Below, piece after piece: positions 33,690 to 44,892 of a DNA stretch of 64,000 nucleotides. The notes under the pieces are model-generated. The model saw nothing but the letters and a program-made list of their open reading frames with translations, was not told where the DNA came from and ran no database searches. Every line of letters starts with the position of its first letter. Position 1 is the first letter of the stretch. Source of the DNA: Panicum virgatum (Eukaryota > Streptophyta > Magnoliopsida > Poales > Poaceae); assembly GCF_016808335.1 (NCBI RefSeq), contig NC_053136.1:5996531-6060530 (forward strand), written 5' to 3'. The position numbers and the translations under genes were made by a program.

Positions 33690-34150
33690 GGGCGGATCTG
33701 GCCGCGGCTGCGCCGGAGCGCGGATCAAGCGGCGCGAGGACGGGGAAAGCTCGCCGTCGCCGGATCGGCGGCACTTGGCCCCGTCCGAGCTCGCTCCGGC
33801 GCTCGCCCGCTTCCGCTTGAGGCTCCAGTTCGGGGCGGCGCACTGGAGGGCGTAGCCAGCGACCCAGGCCGGAGTGGCACGGGCGAGTCCTCGTCCCCGC
33901 TGAGCACCAGCACGACCGCGGCGACGGTGATGAAGGCGAGGTTCCAGAGCAGGTCGAGCGCCACGACGGGGCGGGAGTAGGCCCAGTCCGCCTGCCGCTC
34001 CTCAAGGTGCTCCGCCGCGGCCTCCCGCACCAGCACCGACGGCTCCCGCATCGCCCGCTGCCCGCCCCGGCGTAGCAGCCGCGCCGCGCCGCGGAGGGAA
34101 GGCCGCCGGCGCGGGGGCTTAGGGAGCGGGGCGTCGCCATCGAGGGGAAC
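33690..34150 (-). pseudogene. Fragment of a RIE1-like RING E3 ubiquitin ligase (N-terminal membrane region)
   Basis: The minus strand encodes RGAARLLRRGGQRAMREPSV, LVREAAAEHLEERQADWAYS and RPVVALDLLWNLAFITVAAV, then VLVLSGDEDSPVPLR. In another frame WVAGYALQC and a Lys/Arg-rich stretch follow. This order matches the start of plant RIE1/At1g12760-type E3 ligases, before the membrane spans and well before the RING domain. A shift of about two bases after VPLR and the absence of all later exons show it is a remnant. The real start codon is unclear: an ATG near 34141 is in a different frame. Confidence 0.65.
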
Positions 34151-34837
34151 CCGTGGGAGATCAGGAGGAGAAGGAAGTGTTTGTTCCAGGAGAAGGGAAT
34201 AGGGACGGATTTGGGGACGGGCAAAAAAAAAGAAGGAAAGGGCGCGCGTTGACATTGACCGTGAGTTGTGAAACTCACGGTCAACCGCATATTCAGCATC
34301 GCGACCGCCACCGCCGCCGCGGGATCCGTCGGCGCCGAAAGCCGACCGGCCGGCACCTACTACGGTTCCGCCCTCTGCCGGCCTACACGTGCGCGCTCCC
34401 GGACACGGGCAGGCACGCATGCCTTTTCCCGGACACGACCGCACAAGAACACATGCCCTTCCTGATCGATCGTGCGCGTGCGCGCCCGAGTTCGTTCTTG
34501 TGCGGTCACGAGGTTGGGTCAAGTCTGTTATTATTTATTAATTTACAGTGTAGAATTATCAATTTTCAACTACAAAATTGAATTGAATAATGAGGATCAT
34601 CCAACTATTAAATTCGTACAAATTTAACTCTTAGGATGGTTTCAAAGATAGTTTTGTATTTTTAAAAAATTTCTACTTAGATATAAAAAATCAAAACTAA
34701 TTTATTTTAAATAAAAATTGGTACCAATTTTTTTTCTAAAAATGTAGCATGTCCATATTATTGATCTATTTAAATTTTTTTATTTAGAATAATAGATATA
34801 ACTATAAGCAAACAAATACTAGAAATCTATCTATCTA
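34151..34837. other. Intergenic, GC-rich then AT-rich
   Basis: 34151-34520 is GC-rich and may be the former 5' flank of the E3 ligase fragment. 34520-34837 is AT-rich with no supported feature. Confidence 0.4.
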
Positions 34838-37040
34838 TAGGGATGAAAACGGTCGGGAACGAGCGGGAAAACCCTCAAACCATTCCCGTCACCATATTTT
34901 TTGACCGGGATCAGGATCGGGAACGGGAACGTCGGGCGGAAAAACGAAATCGGTAATACGGGACATCGGGAACGGAAGAGTTCGATCGGGAATATGTCGG
35001 TTACGGTCGGGAACCGGGAACTCAAGACGGGAATATATATGTAACCCCTTGAAATATTAAGCTCGAGAAGATAATTCCAACTTACAATTAGCAACTATGC
35101 AGTATGCACACAGCAATCTAGCATACGGCTGGCCGCTACCAACTACCATCAACATGAGTACAGGCAGTAAGGCGTACATTAGGCAACAGGAGCAGCGAGC
35201 ACAGCACAGGAGTACAGCAGGCAACTAGCAACATGCAACTCGCAACTAGTCCAAGTTTAAAAATGAATGCCACAACACCACGGGCAGCAGTTCACAAGTC
35301 CAAATTTAAAGATAAATGCCACAACAGGCAGCAGTTCACAAGTCCAAATTTAAAGATAAATGCCACAACGGGCAGCAGTATCATGACCAATTAACCATTC
35401 TCCAAACAAGTCTAATTTCGCAACTTCCAAACTCTAGAAATCATCGGCTTGCCCATTCATTTCTCCATCACTGTCTGCACCATCGTCATCCTACAATACA
35501 AGAGGACGGTTAACAGATTTGATATGAATGGTTGCAACCTTTGGCATGGTTTCTAATACAAGTATGTACAGCAGATTTGAAAATTAATTTTTGAGAAGCA
35601 CAAAATTATGGACAGCAGGATCATCACCTTCAACAATGATGGCATTTCTAGCATCTGTTCCTTCTCTTCCCTGTCCACCAGTAGCACCACCAAGATTTAC
35701 AGCAGCATTACCACCAGAAGCATCACCAACAGCACCATTGAGAGGAGTGACAGCCCCACTTGGCAAAGAATCACCAGAACCTCCACCAGCTACATCACTA
35801 ACACCCCCACTTGACAGTCCAACAGCTGCATGAGTTGAACCTCCACCAGCTGCACCACTTCCTGGGCTAGATCTTGATGTAGGAGTTGCACTGGATAGAC
35901 AGAGACCAAGATCTTGAGTTGGAACAGGACTTGGGCTTCCATTTGATGAGCTTGACCCCTTAGATCCTACCAAGAGAAAAAAATCAAAGACATACACCCA
36001 TTTTTAGATAATAAGCTTCATTGAATCAGTACGAAAACTAGGAACTACGCAACTACAAATCAATTTACTACTCTATACTAAACTAATAAAATGCAACTGG
36101 AGGATCTACTCTACTCTCTACTCATGTACAGATGACAGATCTATCGAGAACTATAGCAGCAGCATGAACTAGTGAACTACATACACATTGATTTTGAAAA
36201 TTACCTGTGGTTGACGTTGGAGGAAGAGTGGTGCTGTGCACCACCACCGGCGGCCGTGGTGGCTCGAGGATGAGCCGGCGCTTGGATGCCGATGAGGCAG
36301 CACCAGGACCTCCTTGACGCGACATCCTTGGTGGCGGCGGCGGGCCTGAGGACCGGAGGACGGAAGAGAGCACGGGCGTCGCGTCCTGGGGGCTGCCGGG
36401 GTGCGGCCCTCGCCGTCGCTCGCCGGTCGGCGGGCGGCGCGCGGCGCAGCGCCGGTCGGAGGGGGACGGCGAGAGGGACTGCTAGAGGGCGGAGCAGGCG
36501 GCGCGGCACCGGTCGCCGGTCGGAGGGGCTGAGGGGGACGGCGGGAGGTCTGCCGGAGGGCGGAGCGGGCGAGCGGGGCGAGCGCCGAGCGAGAGTGCGA
36601 GACTACGGTCTGCTGGAGAGAGAGAGAGACAGAGAGAGAGAGACTCAGAGAGAGTGTGCGGCGGCGGGCGGCTGATATGGGGAGGGAAAGGGGAAAATTA
36701 GGCGCCTTTAGGGTTTGGGGAGCGGGAGAGCGGGGCGCGCTGCCAAATTTTGGTGTGCGCTGTGCGCGGGGCGCCGAATTGGGCTGGGCCGCTGAGATCG
36801 GAAGAAATTGGCCAAAATGAGGTAGGGGTACGGGAATTCCCGCGGGAATTTTCCCGGCTCTATACGAGAAACCGAAAATACGGGCGGGAAAATGTCTCAA
36901 CCACTTCAGTTTCCGTTCCTGACCATATTTCTCGGGAAGTTTCATGTTCCTGTTTTTCCCGCCAATTCGGGATACGGGCGGTATATTCGGAATACGGTCT
37001 CGGACGGTACGGGATTTTCTCATTCCCGCTTTCATCCCTA
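34838..37040 (-). mobile_element. hAT element, 2.2 kb, TSD TCTATCTA
   Basis: The ends are TAGGGATGAAAACGG and, on the other strand, TAGGGATGAAAGCGG. Subterminal regions are rich in GGGAACGGG / CCCGTCCC words. The 8-bp duplication TCTATCTA is perfect on both sides (34830-34837, 37041-37048), but it lies in a TCTA microsatellite, so its weight is limited. Inside are a ~44-bp tandem repeat at about 35273-35370 and a spliced minus-strand ORF (35584-36325). No transposase catalytic region was seen, so it is non-autonomous. Confidence 0.8.
35584..36325 (-). CDS. Spliced 167-residue Gly/Ser-rich protein encoded inside the hAT element
   Basis: Exon 1 is 36325-36205 (ATG, MSRQGGPGAASSASKRRLIL...) and exon 2 is 35966-35584, ending in TGA or another stop at 35584-35586. 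The intron is GT-AG (CACAG|GTAATT ... TTGGTAG|GATC). The phases agree (121 + 383 bases = 168 codons). The protein is low-complexity: a basic patch SKRRLILEPPRPPVVV, then Gly/Ser/Ala-rich sequence, ending in an acidic IIVEGDDPAVHN. It is probably the disordered N-terminus of a former hAT transposase, cut off before the zinc finger. It may instead be a captured or novel accessory protein. Function is unknown. Confidence 0.45.
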
Positions 37041-37237
37041 TCTATCTATCTATACTATAAAGATCGAAAACACTTGAAAACTTTTTTCACCCACTTTGGG
37101 CCCACCGTACCCCACGCCGGACCCACCCGTCAGAGCCGAGGGAGGTGGGAGGGAGTGAAGACTCGTAGAAATTGCAAGTTGGGGGATGTTTCTGTCCAAA
37201 ACCAATTATTTTTCTCACCTGCCGCAGTCCTACGCCG

Positions 37238-37991
37238 GAAAAAAATTCCGTGCGGACGGACCGCACGAGCGCTCCCGTGAGGACCCTCTCCCGATGCTGC
37301 ACGCGTGGCAAACAAATTCATCCGACGCTCCAATCGCACGCTCGCTGCCTCATCTATCGAACGCTGGCTCGGCTTGCGCTAGCGCAGGGCCGCTCCCTTT
37401 GCGTCGTGCGGCTCGCACAGCTCGGTTCCCAGGCTTGGCTCGGGTTCTTCTCCATCAGGCCATCACGCCACTTCGTCGGGAGCCCTGACGGACGGTTTGT
37501 TTCTGATCTTCTAGATCGCAACGAGCAAGGGCAGACGTCGGGCGCCATGACAGAGCTGATCCAGAGTTCCAGACATCGCAAGGGCTGCAGCCCGAGCTCC
37601 AGCGGAGCGGAGGCCATGGCCGCGGGCTCGCTCTCTCTTCGAGCTCCGGCGGCGGCGGCCGGAGCCGGCCCACCGTGGCTGGCGGCGCGAGCGCACCCCT
37701 CCTACGTCGTGCTCCGGAATGGAGCGGCGGCGCCTCGATCCGGCCCGCCGTTGCGTCGATTCAGCACGGCGGTGGCGCGGGGACGAGGCGCCGAGCAACC
37801 AAGCGTCGCCTGGGAATTACCGCGAGCCGCATATGCGAGGGAGCAGCGATGCGCCTGTGCGAGCCGAGCCAACGAGCGAGGCAGCGAGCGTGCGATGGAG
37901 CGTCCGATGAATTTGCTGGCCACGCGTACAGCATCGGGAGAGGGTCCTCACGGGAGCGCTCGTGCGGTCCGTCCGCACGGAATTTTTTCCC
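37238..37991. mobile_element. Pack-MULE-like Mutator element, 754 bp, with long inverted repeats
   Basis: The left arm starts GAAAAAAATTCCGTGCGGAC and the right arm mirrors it. The match is strong for about 115 bp and continues weaker to about 200 bp. Flanks CCTACGCCG (37229-37237) and CCTACGCCT (37992-38000) form a 9-bp duplication with one mismatch. The ~350 bp between the arms is GC-rich and gene-like (exon-type composition), as in Pack-MULEs that carry host gene fragments. The source gene is not identified. Confidence 0.8.
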
Positions 37992-38009
37992 CCTACGCCT
38001 ACCCCTCCC

Positions 38010-38760
38010 AAACCTGACTGCCGCGGCATCCGAGCTCCGCACTCTGACCCAACCTCTCGGGACGGCGCTTGCTTCTGCGCTCGAGCACCACATCGTCATC
38101 TTCGACGTCCGCATCCGCCGCTCGGCCGGAGACGCCCCGACCCCATCTACATCCCTACTGGCGGCGGCCACTTTGCTCTCGCTTACGGCGAGGAGGCCAA
38201 GGAGTGGTCGTGGTTTGAGATCCCCGAGACCTGACCCGCTGGTTCGAGCGCAAGCACGACACTTCCTATGCGGTGCACGCGTCGACGAGCAGACCATGTT
38301 CGTTAGCATTAAGAAGGGTGGCGCCTCTGCCGCGACATTCTCGTTCAAGACGGAGGAGCATGGCGGCGTCTGGCGCCGCCACGGCAAGTAGGCGCTGCCG
38401 TTCACCGCCCGCGCTCAGTTTGATAGCGAGCTTGTTGGTTGGGCTTCCCGGGGAGCTGGACAGCATCGGCCACTTCTGCACCTGTGACGTGGTGCTCGCC
38501 AACCCTAATGCCGACGGCAAGGGGCAGTGCCTAGCCCGGAAACTAGAAGATGTTCAGCGATGTGATCCGACCGAGAGGCACGTTGGTGTGACCCTCGTGT
38601 ACATGGGAGGCAGAAGCAAGTTTTGCCTCGTGCAGTGAATATCTCGATCGTCGACGGATCATTGACAAGAGGTGTGACTGCAACTTGGATGACGAATACG
38701 ACTCGGCCGATGAGAGGAATGGCTGCCGTCTGGAGGAATCATACTAATGTGATTAGCTTG
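38010..38760 (+). pseudogene. Broken copy of a grass-specific DUF1618/DUF295-like family gene
   Basis: In shifting frames the plus strand encodes GGGHFALAYGEEAKEWSWFE, TMFVSIKKGGASAATFSFKT, HGGVWRRHGK, a C-D-V-V region near HFCTCDVVLANP, then ERHVGVTLVYMGGRSKFCLV. This series is typical of a large uncharacterised grass family. At least three frame changes and an in-frame TAG after HGK are present, and the C-terminal part is missing. It lies inside the putative Helitron, so it may have been captured. Confidence 0.6.
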
Positions 38761-40060
38761 TAGACATTATTTTTATACGGTTATTTATTATTACAATCCT
38801 CAAAATTATCTTAAAACATGTAAGTAGTGTGATGATAAGATACATGTACTGTGAGTGCAATAATGAGTTTAGCTACACATTTATCCTCTGATTTAGAATC
38901 TAACGATGTTTTGGTTTCACAACATACCAGGTAGCATTATTACACTCTGAATTCGTCTTCTTTTTTTGTTTGAAACGTATATGAGCTCACATTGTGAACA
39001 AACTTATGCTGCTTGCTATATCATCCTGTACGTTTTTTGAAAAAGGATTTAGAGAAATGACAAAACACTTCTTCAGGAGAGAAGGATAGAGAACACGCCA
39101 AAGTTGAAGTCCCAGCGTCAACTCCACACTGTTCCTTTGGCTTGTGCTGCCTGCAACAATATGCTATTTTTGCAAGACTTTCTTTTTTATGTGCCTTTTA
39201 TTGATGTGTAGATTTTTTTTGGAACGAACTGGACAGGAGCTCTGTCTTTCAATTAAGAAGGAAAAAAAAGTTAAAAGTACAAGAACAAAAGGAGAAAAAT
39301 GGCCAGACACCCCTGCCCTGCAGCCCAGACAAGAGTCCTAGGCGCAACACACAAGCATGGCCGCAAAAAAAGTAACACGATGACTCCAATCGGTTTTGAA
39401 CTGTTCTAAGCGCTCTTTAGTCCTTTCGGCTACCTGTCGTGCCGTCGAGTGGATGTTGTCAAAAATACGGTGGTTTCGCTCATTCCGTTGAAGTCTTGCC
39501 TCCGATTGGTCGGCACCCTCGAAGCTTAGAAAAGATTAATTTACTGTCAAGTGGTGCGATGAGCCACACGTCCTTCGCTTCAAGAACGGAATTTATCTGA
39601 ATAAGATCATCATTAGCTATAGGCTATGGAAATGCCTTTTTTTATCTGAAAAAAAGGTTAGCATGCAGATGAGAAATAGTGTTGTGAACAAACATTTGGA
39701 TATCCCTTTCACGGACGCTAACTGTACTTCATTCTTGTGTATTACAGCGTGAATTCACTTGTACGGTAGAGTTGATGAGAATCTTGTCTACAAGATTAGT
39801 ATAGAAATTTTGCTTGTCCATCACTATGAATTTTCTTTCTTTCATAACTCCAGCCACTGTTCTCTTTTCTCTGATTATTATGATGTGAGCACGTGGTAGA
39901 AAACCTTTTATAATGTTTGGCAACTTGCGATGGAGAATGAGAAACTTACTACATGATTCAATTATTCAAGATATTTTCTTTCTTTTTCCTCTTCGAACGT
40001 GTATGAAAGTGAATGAGTGGTCCAATAATGATTAATGAATTTGATGATCAACGATTTATA
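38761..40060. other. Interior of the putative Helitron, no gene seen
   Basis: AT-rich. At 39205-39260 a T7 run followed by GGAACGAACTGGACAGGAGC looks like the reversed tail of a retroposon; a related sequence occurs at 62975. No supported ORF. Confidence 0.45.
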
Positions 40061-40092
40061 AATACGTGTGTGCCGCACGTACACTTTACTAG

Positions 40093-41601
40093 TACAAAAA
40101 ATGATCGGAATAATTGAGAAGCACGGTGTCAATAGATAGGTGACATTCTCTAAAAATAGTACTAGTTTAATATTTCTCTAATGTAAAATAAATTACTTAC
40201 AACTTTTTTTAGTTTACATTTAAATATTTTTATTTTTTGCAAAATGAAAAATCACGCCTACGTTGTACGATTTTGTAGTTGAAGATTGAAAATCAGACTT
40301 TTATAATAGTAAGTGTATAAAGTGGATGTTTCCTTTCTTTAAATGAAAAAATTTTCTCCCAAAGTTCCACGTCTTTCTTCTTCTTTTCTTTCGAGTTATT
40401 TTTTCCCCAACTTTTCTCCCTCTTTTAGCACGGATCATGAAGCGAATCCGACGTCAACTTTTTTTTCCTCGCAGAGGGAAAGATCGAGTTGCAAGAGAGT
40501 TAATGAGAGAAAAGATAGACATGATTTCTCATGCAAGACACCATGTCTATACAAGAATCAAGAAAGGGAGAAGAGTGATAGGGTGAGACAATTTGAGAGA
40601 AGAAAGAAGATTGGATGAGATATATTTTCTTCATTCATCATAGAAACTATGCATTGGAGAAGTAGTGTCTATAGCTAGTTTTTTAATCTCTTTTTTCTTT
40701 AGACATCACCTATGCACACAAGGTTGGGGATGGCCTCAGGTCGCGGAACAGGATCTATAGCTACCCACATGCCGCATGCGCCCCCCGGCGGAACCGTCTG
40801 GAACCCTCCGCACCGCCGGGCCTGGCTTAGGCTGTAGCGCATCACGCACATCACACCCACGGCGATGGCTACGGGTCCAACGGCCATGTTGATCGGGGTG
40901 TTGCGCCGCGCCCCCCGTCGATGGGTGGCCTGACCGTGCCGCCGCCCCACGCACCCCCCGCCATCCGGGCATCCAGCTCGTTCACACGCGCGCGCGCAGC
41001 TCCCTGACGTCGTGAGACGACGTGCACGATTAAATGGGCGATCATAACTTCGAAAAGATCGGGGAGCTCGACTGCTCGAGCTGACGGGGACATGCATGAT
41101 CGTCGGTTACACACATTTCACTCGGGCAACAGGTGAGTACCATCGGCATCGGCTTCGGCTTCGTTTCCTTATTCTTCTTTTTTACTTCATGAACTTGGAC
41201 TTCACCGATGAGACTGTTTGAGAGAAGCCTCGCTAAACAGTCGAGTCAGAAGCTAGCATTATCAAAGAACTGGTCCAATGGTCCATGCGCATTGCACTCG
41301 CACTCGAATAGTACGATTCCAACCCGAGCTCATAACTCCTTAAAAAAAACAAATCCAGCTCAAAACTAGTGGGAACTACTACACTAGTATGACTGGCTTT
41401 GCGATGCCGATCCGATCAACGCGTAGATCCAAAGGGGGAAACACGCTCGTTTATCTGCGCCCGCGGCACAGAATCTCAATCATCAAGACAATGCCTTTTA
41501 ATTAACAAAATCCGAAAGAAACCGACCCGAACTTTGAATTTAAAATGTTTGTTGGCTCCAGAAGCATCGGAGACCATTTGGCTGCACTGGCGAATGGTGT
41601 G

Positions 41602-41633
<32 letters not shown>

Positions 41634-42188
41634 TGGTGATGCAGATGCTCGCATCGCAAGAAGCGGCTACCAACTAGAACAGCAGCCGCAGCCAAGACGC
41701 AGCTGGACCTGGTCTGGACATGCAGCATGGTCGATTCGGCAAAGCGATCGACACGGCCACATGCCCGCACCGGATCGCCGCGCCGCTGTCGCCGTCAGGC
41801 CCCGCGGGATATGACGGCATCGCGTTCGTCACCCGCGCCCAAATGACCGCCCTGCCCCGTCCCCGGTCCCCGTCCCGGCTGCCCTCGGCGGCAGGTCACG
41901 CGACGCGACCGCCGCCGCGCGCAGACGACGTCCGCGTCCTCGTCAACGCGAGAACCGCCCAATTTAATACTATTTTAAACGAACCGCCGGTCATTATCAT
42001 CTAGATAAGAGTTAACACGTACTTGCCAGAGTGCGTGCCACGTGTTATCCCACATCTAGAGACACGAATAACCGACACGTCATTCATCCAAAATAATATC
42101 AAATACGGTAGTCCCGGTATGTGCTCCAATATACGCCCAGGATTCAGCATATGCACATACCGTTTACAATCGAATACATTGCCAAATA
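40093..42188. other. Intergenic, with poly-C run; no supported gene
   Basis: AT-rich to 40690, GC-rich at 40700-41100 and again at 41640-41950. The open frames in the GC-rich parts have no recognisable domain. A 30-base C run lies at 41603-41632. Confidence 0.5.
41603..41632 (+). repeat. Homopolymer of 30 cytosines
   Basis: Thirty uninterrupted C (G on the minus strand). Such runs can form i-motif or G-quadruplex structures, and their length is often uncertain in assemblies. Confidence 0.9.
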
Positions 42189-42429
42189 CTCCCTCCATTC
42201 AGTTTTGATTGATATATTTCCATATGGCACAATGACCAAGGGCACCACAAGTGTGCTTATCAATCTAATAAATGCAACATATTTTTTTGTTGGTCCTCCA
42301 ATGTTTTAACTGGAAACTCCTTGTAACTAGTGCTATTTATTGTCACAACCCATACCAATAGTAAATATAGCTATCATTTTTGAACATTTAAGTTTTTGAA
42401 ATATAGCTATCAAAAGTGAATGGAGGGAG
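42189..42429. mobile_element. Stowaway/mariner-type MITE, 241 bp
   Basis: The terminal inverted repeats CTCCCTCCATTCAGTTTTGAT and CTCCCTCCATTCACTTTTGAT (other strand) are flanked by TA on both sides (42187-42188, 42430-42431). Confidence 0.88.
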
Positions 42430-42431
42430 TA

Positions 42432-44887
42432 AACCACAAAGAGCAGTTTTATACAAACCAGAGTTCACAGCTTAATTATAAGTTCAACATAGGTGAGTTT
42501 CAAACTTCTCTTACAAGCCTTGGGCTCACGAAAGTCATATTAAACAGAAACATAAAATTTATTGCATTTACATACTCTCACGAAGCTCAGATACGATAAG
42601 TACTTACTAAATTAATGATGCCTTGCTCAAGGACACCACTACAGCCACCACGACCTATTCTTCCCCCGCGTTTGGATCAGCGGGGTAGAAATGGCCGAAC
42701 ACCACTTCGGGCTCACCTGCAACTAGGTTTAGAAAGCAACCTGAGTACAGAAGGTACTCGCAAGACTTACGCGATTACATATACAAGGATCATGCATTGG
42801 CTCAAGTAAAAACTTTAAGGTTAAGTAATTATTGCATCAGCACTAGCTCTCTACACTATCCCCTATCAGAATTGATTAATGTTGCCCAAACCCCTAAACA
42901 ATTTTAGTACATTAAGAGAATACAAACTACTGAGGCACAGAGGTGCCATCAACCATTTCCAACATAACCGAAACTTTCTACGAAGAGTTCAACGGACAAA
43001 GAGCTTGCTCATAACCGAGAGCGCGGCAATTCGAATTGATTATAACCTTGCAAGGGTGTACTACTTTACCCACACGACGCAAGGACCATGCGACTCACCC
43101 AACCCGCTAAAGTTGGATAAGAGGGTACTCGCATCAACCGTTCCCAACATGGCTCGATCATTGAAATCTTCACACCTAGCTTACGCGTAGAGACTTAGTT
43201 TCCATCGGGGATATCTCTAAACTTTCCTACTCATGGGTCCACCCGGGGATACCTCTAAGCCTCTCTGCATAGCCCTTGGCCACGTATCTAGGACTGTACA
43301 TCAATGACCAAGTCAAGGAAGGTAATTGGCTTATCCGTTCTATTATATTGGATATGTGGTAGCACGAAAAGGTGCTCAAAGCCGACGTCATCCACGAATG
43401 GTCCTTAAACGATCCAAGCAGACTATGCCCATGTGACTCCATTCACTAGGCCCTACCATTCTGCTCAAACCTCGATACTACCAACCTCTTAACAACCCAA
43501 CCGAAACAGTGCGATCAAGGATTATCGGTAAGTGTGATCCTCCAAACTGTTCCTGTCTAGCGAGCAATAGGAGTACTCTAAGCAAGGCTAAGCATCTAGT
43601 CAAGTTAAGTAATTAACTAACTAACTAGTGCCAAGAACACGGATAACAAATCAAGGAAAGGTAATGCATGGAGGCAGGTACAAGAGTGCAATACATACAT
43701 ACATACTATATATATAACCCAACATTACCCGGTGAGATAACTAACTAACTCAGATTAAATAGGAGCAATGAATCATGCTTAGCTGCTTGCCTGGGTTAAC
43801 TTCAGACTCGACCACGAACGGGACTCCGGGTTCGGGCTCCACGGACTCGGCGGGTTCCATGGATTCGTTCTCCGACGACTTGGTCACTAAAATGCATGAA
43901 TGCGTTGCACGAAATAAGGAATGAACTAAACAGCAAGCATAAATCATGAAACAATTTGACAATGCAGAGGACATCACAAAGAACTCATGAAAATTGGTTT
44001 TGCAGCAAAAGCATTTTCCTACATTTAATCATAAATATAACAGTTTTCAGCCACTTTAAACAAAGTAAAACAGAAAAGGAATGCAAACTCAACTAAACAA
44101 ATCCAAGAAAATTATCTTTGAAACTAGGCAGCAATACAAGGCTAACAAAATTGGTTTTGCCATTTTATCACTTTCCAGTAAAAAGTTCTAGAATAAACCA
44201 TTTTCATACGAAGTATAGGAAAACAAGCTAAAACTTTGATAACCAGCAAGGAATCATGTGAACAAGTAGCACCACTGAAAACTACACCTCACAAGGAGTC
44301 TAACAAAATTTGGTTTGGCATTTTTCCAGCAGCACACAAATAACTAAGCAATAAACTCACTTTTGTAAGATAAATCTATAGATAAATCTACAACAAAGTA
44401 ACATGCACAACAATATTTTTCCTAAGTAGATATCAGCTAGAGGAATCCAACAAAACAAGTTTCACAATTTTTGGAGCTATACATGATTTTCTATGGATTT
44501 TGCAAGCTTGCAGGAAAATAAAACCCTAGCAAAACGCTAGGAACACCCGGATTAGGCCACACCCGTCAGCCAGAGGCCGACAGGTGGGTCCCATGGGCCA
44601 GCGACCCACCCGCCGGGTCAAGGCAAGCCACGCGCCTTGACCCGCGCGTGCGCGGCGACGGCGCGAGGCGGCGCGACGGGGCAGGGCCGGGGAAGCCCGG
44701 AGAAGGTGCGCACGGGAAAGAGGAGGAGGCGGTGAGCCTCACCGGCGGTGATGCGGGCGAGGGGCAGCGGCGGAGGGGGCGGCGCGACGAGCGGAGGCGG
44801 CGGCGGATCGAAGCTCTCGCCGGCGGCTCTGCAGAGAGGGAGAGGGGGCCAGGTTAGGGGCGAAACCGAGCGAGGGAATGGAGGAGA
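42432..44887 (-). repeat. Decayed gypsy-type LTR, left part
   Basis: Several stretches recall the chromovirus LTR at 16336-19401. Examples are a tract with ACTCGCAAGACTTACGCG versus ACTCAGCAAGACTTACCCG, AACCTTGCAAGG in both, and CCACGTATCTAG in both, in a compatible order. It becomes GC-rich after 44570, as the far ends of these LTRs do. No coding capacity. The exact borders are not found. It resumes after the solo LTR at 46520. Confidence 0.5.
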
Positions 44888-44892
44888 TGCTC

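Larger units (their letters stand above)
37049..40092 (+). mobile_element. Putative Helitron (~3.0 kb) carrying captured sequences
   Basis: The 5' end is A|TCTATACTATAAAGATCG, a common grass Helitron start. The 3' end is CTAG|T at 40089-40092. It is preceded by a 7-bp stem hairpin ACGTGTG-TGC-CGCACGT (40064-40080) with an 8-base gap to CTAG. Insertion between A and T, no target duplication, and the hairpin-CTAG end are the defining Helitron features. No Rep/helicase is encoded, so it would be non-autonomous. It contains a Pack-MULE-like element and a broken host gene copy. The 5' boundary is less certain because it sits in a TCTA repeat. Confidence 0.55.

Noticed and set aside
33725..34522. 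265-codon minus-strand frame read as one whole protein
   Set aside because: Only the middle part matches an E3 ligase. The N-terminal part is 5' flank read through, and the C-terminal part is out of frame.
36169..37035. 288-codon open frame on the minus strand
   Set aside because: It covers the subterminal repeats of the hAT element and overlaps the better supported spliced ORF in another frame.
37172..38017. 281-codon open frame on the plus strand
   Set aside because: It runs through both inverted arms of the Pack-MULE, so it is a by-product of GC-rich repeat arms rather than a gene.
40699..41097. 132-codon open frame on the minus strand with a hydrophobic stretch
   Set aside because: Single hydrophobic patch, no family resemblance, competing open frame in another phase, no TATA box. 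Kept as unexplained GC-rich sequence.
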